A DNA stretch of 5,922 nucleotides from Ghiorsea sp. (lineage in GTDB: Bacteria; Pseudomonadota; Zetaproteobacteria; Mariprofundales; Mariprofundaceae). The notes under the pieces were generated by a model. The model worked only from the letters and a program-made list of their open reading frames with translations. It was not told where the DNA came from and did no database searches. Every line of letters starts with the position of its first letter. Position 1 is the stretch's first letter. The translations under genes and the position numbers were made by a program. This document shows, piece after piece, positions 1 through 5,922 of this stretch. The stretch lies in contig JALUHL010000013.1 of the NCBI GenBank assembly GCA_027053695.1, positions 1-5,922 of the forward strand, read 5' to 3'.

Positions 1-795
1 TTTGATTAAATCTGCTACATCAAACACCAGCGCGCCGCGCCTTGTTTTACCATGCATGACAGCAAAGCCATGCGGAATCCCCAAGACCCAAAGTGTCGTC
101 GCTGCCAAGCCATACGCCAAATAGTTGCCATGGCTTAAAAAGGCATTGGCATTATCAATATTGTCATGATTTCGTACAAAACCCGTGGTTTTGGTGCGGT
201 TTGCGGCAATTTTGTAGAGTTTTTTGGTTAGCTTGGCTTCTATCAATAAAAGCTGGGTAACATTTTGGCACTGCTCAATGCTTGAAGAAAAACGACTTAA
301 CGCTTTGTTTATGTCGGTATCATCAAGGGTAAATCCTTCGGTCTGCAAATCTCTATCTTTTGCCCATACTTTTTGCATATATGCAATGCGCTGTTGTTGA
401 AATTGTTTGGCTACCTTTAATCGTTGCTCATCATCAAACCACCACGACATCCAGTTTTGTACATATTCTGTAGGTCGGTATTCACTTTGTGGGGATAACC
501 ATTCAATAGCATTGCCTGCAATCAAAGGTGTTCCACCACCTCCACTAAATCCAACCAACACACTGGCAGATGCCAACATACGCATAGCAGCTTGGGTAAT
601 GGATGTGCCTGTACCCAATAAAATACATGTGGTGTTGGCAATCGGGATATTCCAATACTGCTTTTCTTTTTTTTCTTCAGTGAGGTAAAGCACACGCCCG
701 TCTTTTTGCATCACACGGCATTTATCAAGGTAATAAATATTAGCACGTTTGGAATGCAAAATAGATTTGAGCATGGATGGGGCTAAATTATCCAT
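1..795 (-). CDS. cas1: Type I-F CRISPR-associated integrase Cas1 (C-terminus outside window)
   Basis: Cas1 is the metal-dependent integrase that, with Cas2 (fused to Cas3 in type I-F), inserts new spacers into the CRISPR array. I translated an open frame of 265 codons from the ATG at 795 to the left edge. It closely resembles remembered I-F Cas1 proteins (for example Pseudomonas aeruginosa, about 324 residues), so roughly 60 residues are missing. Family stretches seen: LHSKRANIYYL (13-23), YWNIPIANTT (47-56), GTSITQAAMR (63-72), GGGGTP (85-90), SEYRPTEY (104-111), HGNYLAYGLAAT (222-233) and HGKTRRG (248-254). The Cas1 metal ligands appear intact: E186 in LLLIEAKL, H248, and D259 and/or D262 in FDVAD. 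The start at 795 fits the family N-terminus (MDNLAPSMLK). It lies inside the end of the HIRAN gene with only a weak GGTG four bases upstream, so translation is probably coupled. cas2-3 and csy genes are expected further left. Confidence 0.95.
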   Translation of the reverse strand, partial: MDNLAPSMLKSILHSKRANIYYLDKCRVMQKDGRVLYLTEEKKEKQYWNIPIANTTCILLGTGTSITQAAMRMLASASVLVGFSGGGGTPLIAGNAIEWLSPQSEYRPTEYVQNWMSWWFDDEQRLKVAKQFQQQRIAYMQKVWAKDRDLQTEGFTLDDTDINKALSRFSSSIEQCQNVTQLLLIEAKLTKKLYKIAANRTKTTGFVRNHDNIDNANAFLSHGNYLAYGLAATTLWVLGIPHGFAVMHGKTRRGALVFDVADLIK

Positions 796-1180
796 TTAAC
801 ACCACTTCAAAGCGCACTCTCTCCCAAGGATTTTCGGATATGCTAAGCTCAACGATTCGCGCAGAAATCTTTTCATTCCTATCCAGCATTTGTGCCACAG
901 CGGTGTTGTCCGCCCTTGGTACAAAACCAAGCTTTTTTCCTTGAGCGTAGATAGCCACAGCATTCTTATCATAGGTATTTTTTAAATCACGTTTTAATTG
1001 CAAAGGTGTATTCAAACGCAAAAGATGAAAAATATTATCACCTTCATAATATTGAAACCCTGCAATAGGCGATTGCTGCACAATCACCTGTATTGGCTCC
1101 CTTGCCAGTGCAACAACTGGAAGCAAGGGAAGATACGCTACACCTTGAAATAGTGCTTGAAGAAAACCTCGTCGATTCAT
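788..1180 (-). CDS. HIRAN-domain protein with Tat-type signal peptide, overlapping cas1
   Basis: Small protein of 130 residues. Residues 1-26 form a twin-arginine signal: NRRGFLQ at 2-8, a hydrophobic stretch to about 24, and an ALA cleavage site at 24-26. Residues about 36-130 match the HIRAN domain: SPIAGFQYYEG (37-47), a hydrophobic LLRLNTPLQL strand, NTYDKNAVAIY (68-78), LGFVPR (84-89) with N92 after it, and a closing WERVRFEV. In HLTF the HIRAN domain binds 3' ends of single-stranded DNA; the role of bacterial stand-alone forms is not known to me. The ATG at 1180 is preferred over an in-frame ATG at 1210 because a near-perfect Shine-Dalgarno sits 5 nt before it and because the Tat motif then begins the protein. 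Its stop codon overlaps the cas1 start by 8 nt (ATGGATAA), indicating co-translation. The WYL gene lies 61 nt upstream. The domain call is firm; export and any role in CRISPR are inference. Confidence 0.85.
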   Translation of the reverse strand: MNRRGFLQALFQGVAYLPLLPVVALAREPIQVIVQQSPIAGFQYYEGDNIFHLLRLNTPLQLKRDLKNTYDKNAVAIYAQGKKLGFVPRADNTAVAQMLDRNEKISARIVELSISENPWERVRFEVVLNG

Positions 1181-1185
1181 AGCTA

Positions 1186-1193
1186 CACCTCCT
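1186..1193 (-). promoter_or_regulatory. Very strong ribosome binding site of the HIRAN gene
   Basis: On the minus strand AGGAGGTG is followed by TAGCT and then ATG at 1180. All eight bases pair with the 3' end of 16S rRNA. This decides the start codon and is much stronger than any site in front of cas1, so cas1 may depend on ribosomes loaded here. Confidence 0.85.
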
Positions 1194-1226
1194 AAATGAA
1201 CATGGTGCAAGCATGGATGATGATGA

Positions 1227-1241
1227 GGTCACATACTGACC
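1227..1241. promoter_or_regulatory. Inverted repeat between WYL and HIRAN genes (possible operator or hairpin)
   Basis: GGTCA and TGACC are perfect 5-bp arms around a 5-base centre (CATAC on the plus strand). The repeat directly abuts the WYL stop codon (1242-1244) and lies 47 bp upstream of the HIRAN start. It could be a half-site pair for a dimeric regulator such as the neighbouring WYL protein, or a small RNA hairpin. No T-run follows on the minus strand, so an intrinsic terminator is unlikely. I could see no clear -35/-10 pair in this 61-bp gap. A 5-bp arm can occur by chance. Confidence 0.3.
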
Positions 1242-2198
1242 TTACGTATATTTTGCTATGGACTTCTCGAATGCACTTAAGACCTGCTGCCTCAATTCTG
1301 CTGGTTCTATCACCTCAACACCCGCTCCATAGCGGCATATCTCCATGATTAACTCTGTGGGGTTATGATACGGAATGCGCAATTCAAATATATTCTCATT
1401 GAGCCAACAAGCCTCTTGATTGGGAAACCACTCTTCATCTTGCACCCAACGAGCCGCCTTTTCATTGAAATGTAATACAGCGACCGCACTTGGCTTGCCT
1501 GAAAATATGCCAAATGATTTACTTAATTTCTCATCCAGTTCGGCATCAGTCATTTTTTTACATGGGCATTGCAATAAACAGGCTTGTTTTATTTTCTCCA
1601 TAGCAAATGAACGCAAATCATCTGCCTGATGGCACCACGCATCCAAATACCAGTTACCCTTATAATACACCAAGCGTTGGGGTGAAATCTCCCGCTCTGT
1701 TTTTTTATCGCGCTGACGACCCTGATAGGTGATATGTAAGCGTCGCTGCTCCAGTACGCCACTACTTACAAGGGTAAACATTGGTAAATCTTTACTGCGT
1801 GAGCCTGCCCCCAAAACACGAACGCGCTGAATATCTGCCAGTGATGTGAGCTGTTTGCCGAGTAACATCTCTGCTTTTTCCTGAATAAGTTTGATACTTT
1901 CATCAAGAAAGCCGCCAGATATATTTTGAGTCAATTCTTGGATGCTAAGTAAGGCACGCAATTCTTCGGAAGAGAACCATACACCAGGCAGTTCAAAGGC
2001 TATTTGTTTGTCGTAGCTATAGCCCAAACCATCGCTACAATAAATAGGGGCTCCAAGATTCTTCATATCCTGTAAGGTACGTTTTACCGTGGATTCACTA
2101 CAGTGATCAAACATCTCTTGCATATCAAGCATCGAAAGCGGTGTTTTGCGCTGCTTTAAAGTTTTGTGTAAGCGTTGAGCCCGTTCCAATTTATCCAT
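1242..2198 (-). CDS. WYL-domain transcriptional regulator (HTH-WYL-WCX)
   Basis: A cytoplasmic DNA-binding regulator of 318 residues, the usual length for this class. Residues 1-62 form a winged helix-turn-helix of the DeoR/HTH_11 type (LSMLDMQEMFDHCSESTVKR includes the recognition helix; GLGY is the wing). Residues about 140-205 are the WYL domain, with the hallmark W183-Y184-L185 in GNWYLDAW and SPQRLVYY just before it. Residues about 236-316 fit the C-terminal WCX extension. WYL proteins often sense nucleic acids or nucleotides and regulate phage-defence loci, including several CRISPR and BREX systems. The start at 2198 has GGAG and GGGGG tracts upstream. It is separated from tatD by 40 bp and precedes the HIRAN-cas1 pair on the same strand, so it may control that pair and itself. 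The target is inference. Confidence 0.9.
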   Translation of the reverse strand: MDKLERAQRLHKTLKQRKTPLSMLDMQEMFDHCSESTVKRTLQDMKNLGAPIYCSDGLGYSYDKQIAFELPGVWFSSEELRALLSIQELTQNISGGFLDESIKLIQEKAEMLLGKQLTSLADIQRVRVLGAGSRSKDLPMFTLVSSGVLEQRRLHITYQGRQRDKKTEREISPQRLVYYKGNWYLDAWCHQADDLRSFAMEKIKQACLLQCPCKKMTDAELDEKLSKSFGIFSGKPSAVAVLHFNEKAARWVQDEEWFPNQEACWLNENIFELRIPYHNPTELIMEICRYGAGVEVIEPAELRQQVLSAFEKSIAKYT

Positions 2199-2238
2199 GC
2201 TGCCCCCACTCCAAGGAATAAGGGCAAGCTAATAAGTT
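2199..2238 (-). other. Gap between tatD and the WYL gene
   Basis: This 40-bp gap is the boundary between the housekeeping pair and the defence-related genes. It holds the WYL ribosome-binding region (GGAG and a run of five G near 2203-2210 on the minus strand). I see no convincing promoter, terminator hairpin or repeat, so transcription from cbbY-tatD could read through. Confidence 0.4.
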
Positions 2239-3021
2239 TTACAGCAACTGAAAACGTTTTAAGGCATTGGCAGTGGTAATATCAGCCAGTTTTTTGATTG
2301 GTATTTGCCGTGCATCAGCCACACATTGCGCCACATGCTTAACAAAAGTCGGTTCATTGCGTTTGCCGCGCATAGGCACTGGCGCAAGATATGGAGAATC
2401 GGTTTCAATCAACATGGATTCTAATGGCACTTTGCTCGCCACTTCACGTAATTCATCATTGCGCTTGAATGTGACATTGCCAGAGAATGAAATCGACATG
2501 CCCATATCCAAGGCTTGGCTTGCGGCATCCCAATTCGATGAGAAACAATGCATAATACCGCCGCATCCCACGATATTCTCTTCTTTGAGAATACGAAGCG
2601 TGGCTTCATCAGCGTCACGCATATGCACAATCACAGGTTTATTGACTGCGTGTGCTGCGCGGATATGAGTGCGAAAGCGTGCCTCTTGAATAGCAGGGTC
2701 AACATGGGTGCGGAAAAAATCCATACCAGACTCCCCTATTGCCACACATTTTTCATGCTGTGCAAGCTCACATAACTGCTCAACTGTCGGTTCATGATCC
2801 ACTTCATGATTGGGGTGTACACCCACCGAAAACCATACATGATTACGCGACTCTACCAAGCGAATCAAACGTGGTGTTTGCTCTAATTCCACTGCAACTG
2901 CAACAATGCGTGTTACTCCAGCTTCTTGCATATGCTCAAATACTTCATTTCGATCATCATCAAAATGCTCGAAATCAATGTGACAATGGGTATCAAATAA
3001 TTGCACGCTATTTGTCTGCAC
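2239..3021 (-). CDS. tatD: TatD-family metal-dependent hydrolase / DNase
   Basis: A cytoplasmic TIM-barrel hydrolase of 260 residues, full length for the TatD/YcfH/YjjV family, whose members act as 3'-5' exonucleases or DNases. All expected metal ligands are visible: H12 and H14 in DTHCHID, E97 in AIGESGMDF, H133 in VIVHMRDA, H158 in IMHCFS, and D208 in IETDSPYLAP. RGKRNEP (218-224) is the conserved segment after it. The start codon is GTG at 3021, 2 nt after the cbbY stop; GGAAG lies 7 nt upstream, inside the end of cbbY, so the two genes are translationally linked. GESGMDFF replaces the more common GExGLDYY, a conservative change. The exact paralogue (TatD, YcfH or YjjV type) cannot be settled by eye. 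No link to the Tat pathway is implied despite the name. Confidence 0.93.
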   Translation of the reverse strand: MQTNSVQLFDTHCHIDFEHFDDDRNEVFEHMQEAGVTRIVAVAVELEQTPRLIRLVESRNHVWFSVGVHPNHEVDHEPTVEQLCELAQHEKCVAIGESGMDFFRTHVDPAIQEARFRTHIRAAHAVNKPVIVHMRDADEATLRILKEENIVGCGGIMHCFSSNWDAASQALDMGMSISFSGNVTFKRNDELREVASKVPLESMLIETDSPYLAPVPMRGKRNEPTFVKHVAQCVADARQIPIKKLADITTANALKRFQLL

Positions 3022-3023
3022 GA

Positions 3024-3782
3024 TCAGTCTTCCATAATGCTTTGTAAGTGTGACAGTGTCACGTATTCAAACTTATCTAAGCCATGTTTATTGCTTAAAA
3101 CAGCAATGGCTTCACGATCAGGGTCCCCTAGCTCTGCGACAACCAAATCCGCGCCCTCAAAATCTTGATTGGCAGTATAGTCATTCACTGTAATCACAGT
3201 CTTCAATTTTGCAGCATGTGCAGATAACCAGCCATTACCAGAATCTTCCAAAGCAAGCGTATTTTCAGGAGCGACACTCAATTTTTCCATAGCATAATCA
3301 TAAATATCTGGGGCAGGCTTCTTATTGGGCACAATGTCCCCTGCTGCCAACACTGCAAAACGATCAAACCACTCTTTACCTAATGAATGTTCAATCAAAG
3401 CATCCAAAGCTGCGGGTGTGGTGGTGGTTGAAATACCCAGTGTAATACCTGCTGCATAAGCCTCTTCCAATAAACGCAGCACACCAGAGCGTAAAGGAAT
3501 CAAGCCATCAGCAATCAAGGTTTGGTAATGTATGGTTTTACGAGCATGCAATGCGGCAACTTTCTCAAAAGGCATATCCGCCATACCACCACGCTCAATA
3601 TCAAACTGCATGCGCTCTTTGCCACCCGTGACTTTTAACAGTTCACCGTATGTGTCCACATCCCAACGGCGATCAAGCCTTGCTTCTTCAAATGCCATGT
3701 TAAATGCAACACGATGACCATCACGTTCGGTATCTGCCAATGTGCCATCAACATCCCATAAAATACATTTTAATTCAGCCAT
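3024..3782 (-). CDS. cbbY: CbbY-type HAD phosphatase (xylulose-1,5-bisphosphate phosphatase-like)
   Basis: A HAD-superfamily phosphatase of 252 residues. Motif I is D10-V-D12-G-T with both catalytic aspartates; motif II is S118/T119 in GISTTTTP; motif III is K154/K155 in NKKPAPDIY; motif IV is E179-D180 in ALEDSGNG. The cap has TGGKER (52-57), typical of CbbY substrate binding, and the C-terminal part has DYTANQDFEGADLVV, also CbbY-like. In autotrophs CbbY removes xylulose-1,5-bisphosphate, a misfire product that inhibits Rubisco, so this points to a Calvin cycle. No Rubisco gene is in the window, so the substrate is inferred; a related phosphoglycolate or beta-phosphoglucomutase-type HAD is the alternative. 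The ATG at 3782 has AGGAG 6 nt upstream. The gene is first in the minus-strand run and ends 2 nt before tatD. Confidence 0.85.
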   Translation of the reverse strand: MAELKCILWDVDGTLADTERDGHRVAFNMAFEEARLDRRWDVDTYGELLKVTGGKERMQFDIERGGMADMPFEKVAALHARKTIHYQTLIADGLIPLRSGVLRLLEEAYAAGITLGISTTTTPAALDALIEHSLGKEWFDRFAVLAAGDIVPNKKPAPDIYDYAMEKLSVAPENTLALEDSGNGWLSAHAAKLKTVITVNDYTANQDFEGADLVVAELGDPDREAIAVLSNKHGLDKFEYVTLSHLQSIMED

Positions 3783-3829
3783 GATACTCTCCTATCGAAA
3801 AATATGATAATAGCCTCTATCATTGCGGC
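3783..3829. promoter_or_regulatory. Divergent intergenic region cbbY/clpS with inverted repeat
   Basis: This 47-bp gap must carry, or lie close to, the promoters for both directions. AT-rich TATGATAAT at 3803-3811 could be a -10 element for clpS, but no good -35 hexamer is seen at the right spacing. ATGATA (3804-3809) and TATCAT (3818-3823) form a perfect 6-bp inverted repeat with an 8-base centre. A further ATGATA lies at 3781-3786. The repeat may be an operator or a small leader hairpin. The cbbY ribosome site occupies 3787-3793. Confidence 0.35.
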
Positions 3830-4147
3830 ATGGATACAGACATCATTATAACGCCCGACATTCAAACAGAAAAACCTGAATTGAAAAAGCCACCCATGTA
3901 TAAGGTTATCATGTTTGATGATGATTATACGCCGATGGACTTCGTTGTAGAGCTATTAATAAAGTATTTTCAACACAATGAAGACAGTGCAACAGATATT
4001 ATGATGCATATTCATAAGAAAGGGCTTGGTATTTGCGGTGTTTATCCAAGAGATATTGCTGAGAGCAAGGTGACGCAGGTCATAGCCCATTGCCGCAAAG
4101 ATGAATATCCTTTACGCTGTAGTTTTGAGAAGCAAACAAACGACTAG
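3830..4147 (+). CDS. clpS: ClpS, adaptor of ClpAP for N-end-rule substrates
   Basis: ClpS binds proteins with destabilising N-terminal residues and hands them to the N-domain of ClpA. The 105-residue length is typical: a flexible N-terminal tail (about 1-20) and a folded core (21-101). Core signatures: PPMYKVIMFDDDYTPMDFVVELL (split here as PPMYKVI, DDDYTPM and DFVVELL) from 21, H62 in HIHKKG, ICGVYPRDIAESKVTQV from 68, and PLRCSFEK near the end. By alignment to remembered E. coli ClpS, D31, D32, M36 and H62 match D35, D36, the gatekeeper M40 and H66. The position of N34, which contacts the substrate alpha-amino group, is instead D30. The ATG at 3830 has only a poor upstream ribosome site (GCGG). 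clpA follows after 101 bp, the usual order. Confidence 0.95.
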   Translation: MDTDIIITPDIQTEKPELKKPPMYKVIMFDDDYTPMDFVVELLIKYFQHNEDSATDIMMHIHKKGLGICGVYPRDIAESKVTQVIAHCRKDEYPLRCSFEKQTND

Positions 4148-4248
4148 GTATTATAGCATGAGTCTTGCTAGTTACAGCTTATGGCAAAAGTCGTGTGGTG
4201 GTTTGCCGATAGTTACATTGAAATTAGGTTGAAGTATAAGGTGAAGAT
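4148..4248 (+). other. clpS-clpA intergenic region with a possible 24-codon ORF
   Basis: This 101-bp gap contains an ATG at 4158 opening 24 codons (MSLASYSLWQ at the start) that end with TGA at 4230-4232; AGGT lies 9 nt upstream. TAGCA (4154-4158) and TGCTA (4166-4170) could form a weak 5-bp hairpin over this start. No T-run follows, so read-through from clpS to clpA is likely. The clpA ribosome site (AAGGTG, 4238-4243) is at the right end. The small ORF has no recognised homology and may be chance. Confidence 0.3.
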
Positions 4249-5922
4249 ATGGGTATATTAAATGAAAACCTTGAACAATCATTAAATGATATTTTTCGTG
4301 TGGCTCATTTGCGCCGCAATGAATTTGTGACGGTTGAGCACCTTCTACTGGGTTTACTCGATAATATGGAAGCTAGGCATGTGCTGGAAGGCTTAAATGT
4401 TGATTCACAAAACCTGCGCGAAGAAATTGAGACCTTTATTCAAGAGCATATCGTAGTTTTAGCCGAAGATGAAGGCGAAACAGTTGCCAGTGTTGGTTTG
4501 CAACGGGTGATTCAACGGGCAGTGATGCATGTTCAAGCTGCTGGTAAACAAGAAGTTACAGGCGCGCATGCACTTGTTGCTATATTTTCAGAAAAAGATT
4601 CCCATGCTGTGTATTTTCTTAACCGCGCAGGCATCTCTCGCCTTGATGTTGTCGCATTCATATCCCATGGCACACTAAGTCTTCCTAATCAACCAGGTGA
4701 ACAAGCTGGCACTGATGAAACATCACATAAAGCAAGTGATGCCTCCCCGCTTCAACGTTTTTGCATTAATTTAAGCGAGCGTGCTTTAGCTGGGAAAATT
4801 GATCCATTAATAGGACGAAATGATGAGTTAAATCGCTGTATGCATATTTTATGCCGTCGCCGTAAGAATAACCCTTTATTGGTCGGTGAAGCAGGCGTTG
4901 GTAAAACTGCTTTGGCAGAAGGGTTGGCTTTACGCATTGTGCAACATGAAACGCCTGAAGTACTGCATGACACCAAAGTGTTCTCATTGGATATGGGTTC
5001 ATTATTGGCAGGCACAAAGTATCGTGGTGATTTTGAAGAGCGCTTAAAAGCCATTCTTGGTGCAATGACAAAAGAAGATAAAGCCATTTTATTTATTGAT
5101 GAAATTCATACCATTATTGGTGCTGGTTCTGCCAATGGTAGTGCCATGGATGCATCAAATTTACTCAAGCCTGCCTTGGCGAATGGTGAATTGCGCTGTA
5201 TGGGTGCTACAACTTATCAAGAGTATCGCCGTGTCTTTGAAAAGGAATCAGCACTTTCTCGTCGTTTTCAAAAGGTGGATTTAGAAGAGCCTAGCATTGA
5301 AGATACGGTAGAAATCCTTAAAGGCTTGAAAGATCGCCTTGAAGAACATCATGATATTCATTATAGCCAAACAGCTATTTTAACTGCTGCGAAATTAGCA
5401 TCACGTTATATTCAAGATCGGCGATTGCCTGATTCTGCTATTGATGTATTGGATGAGGCTGGTGCTGCGGTACATTTAAGAGCTGAAGGTAAACGTAAAA
5501 AACAAATCAATATTACAGATATTGAAGCGACCATTGCCAGCATGGCACGCATCCCTACCCGTCAAGTATCTTCAACTGATAAACAAAGCCTTGAACATCT
5601 TGAGCGCAATTTAAAATTGGCTATTTTTGGTCAAGATGATGCCATTGCGAAGTTATCCGCCAGTATTCGTTTATCGCGTGCTGGTTTGTCGCATCCAGAT
5701 AAACCCATTGGTAGCTTTTTATTCTCAGGACCTACTGGAGTTGGTAAAACGGAGGTTGTGCGCCAATTAGCACGTATTATGGGCATTGAATTGATTCGCT
5801 TTGATATGTCTGAATATATGGAGTCACACGCTGTATCACGGCTTATCGGCGCACCTCCAGGGTATGTGGGTTATGAGCAAGGCGGTTTACTCACCGATGC
5901 GATTAACAAACATCCGCATGCT
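4249..5922 (+). CDS. clpA: ClpA, AAA+ unfoldase of the ClpAP protease (C-terminus outside window)
   Basis: ClpA is the hexameric ATP-driven unfoldase that feeds proteins to ClpP, with ClpS as adaptor. An intact frame of 558 codons runs from the ATG at 4249 to the right edge; the family is about 750 residues. The N-domain (about 1-143) starts with [10 protein letters not shown] and includes [25 protein letters not shown] and [12 protein letters not shown], all ClpA-like. A variable linker (about 145-170) follows. D1 has Walker A GEAGVGKT (213-220), Walker B LFIDE ending at D284-E285, [10 protein letters not shown], and arginines R338-R339 in LSRRFQKV. D2 begins near FGQDDAI and has Walker A GPTGVGKT (494-501); the window stops just before Walker B of D2, so the ClpP-docking loop is not seen. 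The N-domain and the clpS neighbour favour ClpA over ClpB or ClpC. GGTG lies 5 nt before the start. No frameshift was found. Confidence 0.97.
   Translation, partial: MGILNENLEQSLNDIFRVAHLRRNEFVTVEHLLLGLLDNMEARHVLEGLNVDSQNLREEIETFIQEHIVVLAEDEGETVASVGLQRVIQRAVMHVQAAGKQEVTGAHALVAIFSEKDSHAVYFLNRAGISRLDVVAFISHGTLSLPNQPGEQAGTDETSHKASDASPLQRFCINLSERALAGKIDPLIGRNDELNRCMHILCRRRKNNPLLVGEAGVGKTALAEGLALRIVQHETPEVLHDTKVFSLDMGSLLAGTKYRGDFEERLKAILGAMTKEDKAILFIDEIHTIIGAGSANGSAMDASNLLKPALANGELRCMGATTYQEYRRVFEKESALSRRFQKVDLEEPSIEDTVEILKGLKDRLEEHHDIHYSQTAILTAAKLASRYIQDRRLPDSAIDVLDEAGAAVHLRAEGKRKKQINITDIEATIASMARIPTRQVSSTDKQSLEHLERNLKLAIFGQDDAIAKLSASIRLSRAGLSHPDKPIGSFLFSGPTGVGKTEVVRQLARIMGIELIRFDMSEYMESHAVSRLIGAPPGYVGYEQGGLLTDAINKHPHA

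Noticed and set aside
407..688. Plus-strand open frame of 93 codons
   Set aside because: It lies antisense inside cas1, whose minus-strand frame matches the Cas1 family across its whole length; the plus-strand product resembles no family I know.
772..779. GCATGGAT occurring three times (also 1211-1218 and 3828-3835)
   Set aside because: An 8-mer partly formed by start-codon context; spacing and placement show no pattern.
1181..1210. Longer HIRAN start at the ATG at 1210
   Set aside because: The ATG at 1180 has a near-perfect ribosome site at 1186-1193, which would lie inside the coding region with the longer start, and the extra ten residues would bury the Tat motif.
1217..1226. GAT triplet run before the HIRAN gene
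   Set aside because: Only three GAT units followed by GAG; too short to count as a microsatellite or regulatory repeat.
4752..5087. Minus-strand open frames of about 100 codons
   Set aside because: They are antisense to clpA, whose D1 motifs (Walker A and B) cover the same stretch in an unbroken frame.
1..5922. CRISPR repeat array
   Set aside because: I looked for regularly spaced near-identical repeats of about 28 bp because of cas1, and saw none; all but short gaps are protein-coding.

Overview
The window looks like a proteobacterial chromosome of moderate GC (low 40s per cent by eye, not computed). It joins a housekeeping block to the edge of a type I-F CRISPR-Cas locus. Type I-F cas genes, a clpS-clpA pair and a CbbY-type sugar phosphatase together suggest a gamma- or related proteobacterium. 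CbbY suggests Calvin-cycle carbon fixation, so a chemolithoautotroph is plausible. A zetaproteobacterium such as a Ghiorsea-like species is only a guess.

Left part, minus strand (read right to left): cbbY (3782-3024), tatD (3021-2239), a WYL-domain transcriptional regulator (2198-1242), a small HIRAN-domain protein with a twin-arginine signal peptide (1180-788), then type I-F cas1 (795 to beyond the left edge). All five genes are co-oriented. cbbY and tatD are 2 nt apart, and the HIRAN gene overlaps cas1 by 8 nt. The rest of the I-F locus (cas2-3, csy1-4, the repeat array) should lie to the left, outside the window. No CRISPR repeats are visible here.

Right part, plus strand: clpS (3830-4147) and clpA (4249 to beyond the right edge). 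They encode the N-end-rule adaptor and the ClpAP unfoldase, diverging from cbbY across a 47-bp gap.

How the genes may work together: clpS and clpA form the usual N-degron delivery and unfolding pair. cbbY and tatD look like an ordinary co-translated housekeeping pair. The WYL regulator and HIRAN gene lie between this block and cas1. They are the most interesting element: a possible regulator and accessory protein attached to the adaptation end of a type I-F system, with a short inverted repeat between them that could be an operator. The HIRAN protein is predicted to be exported, which is hard to reconcile with a role beside cytoplasmic Cas1. Association by neighbourhood alone therefore remains a real alternative.
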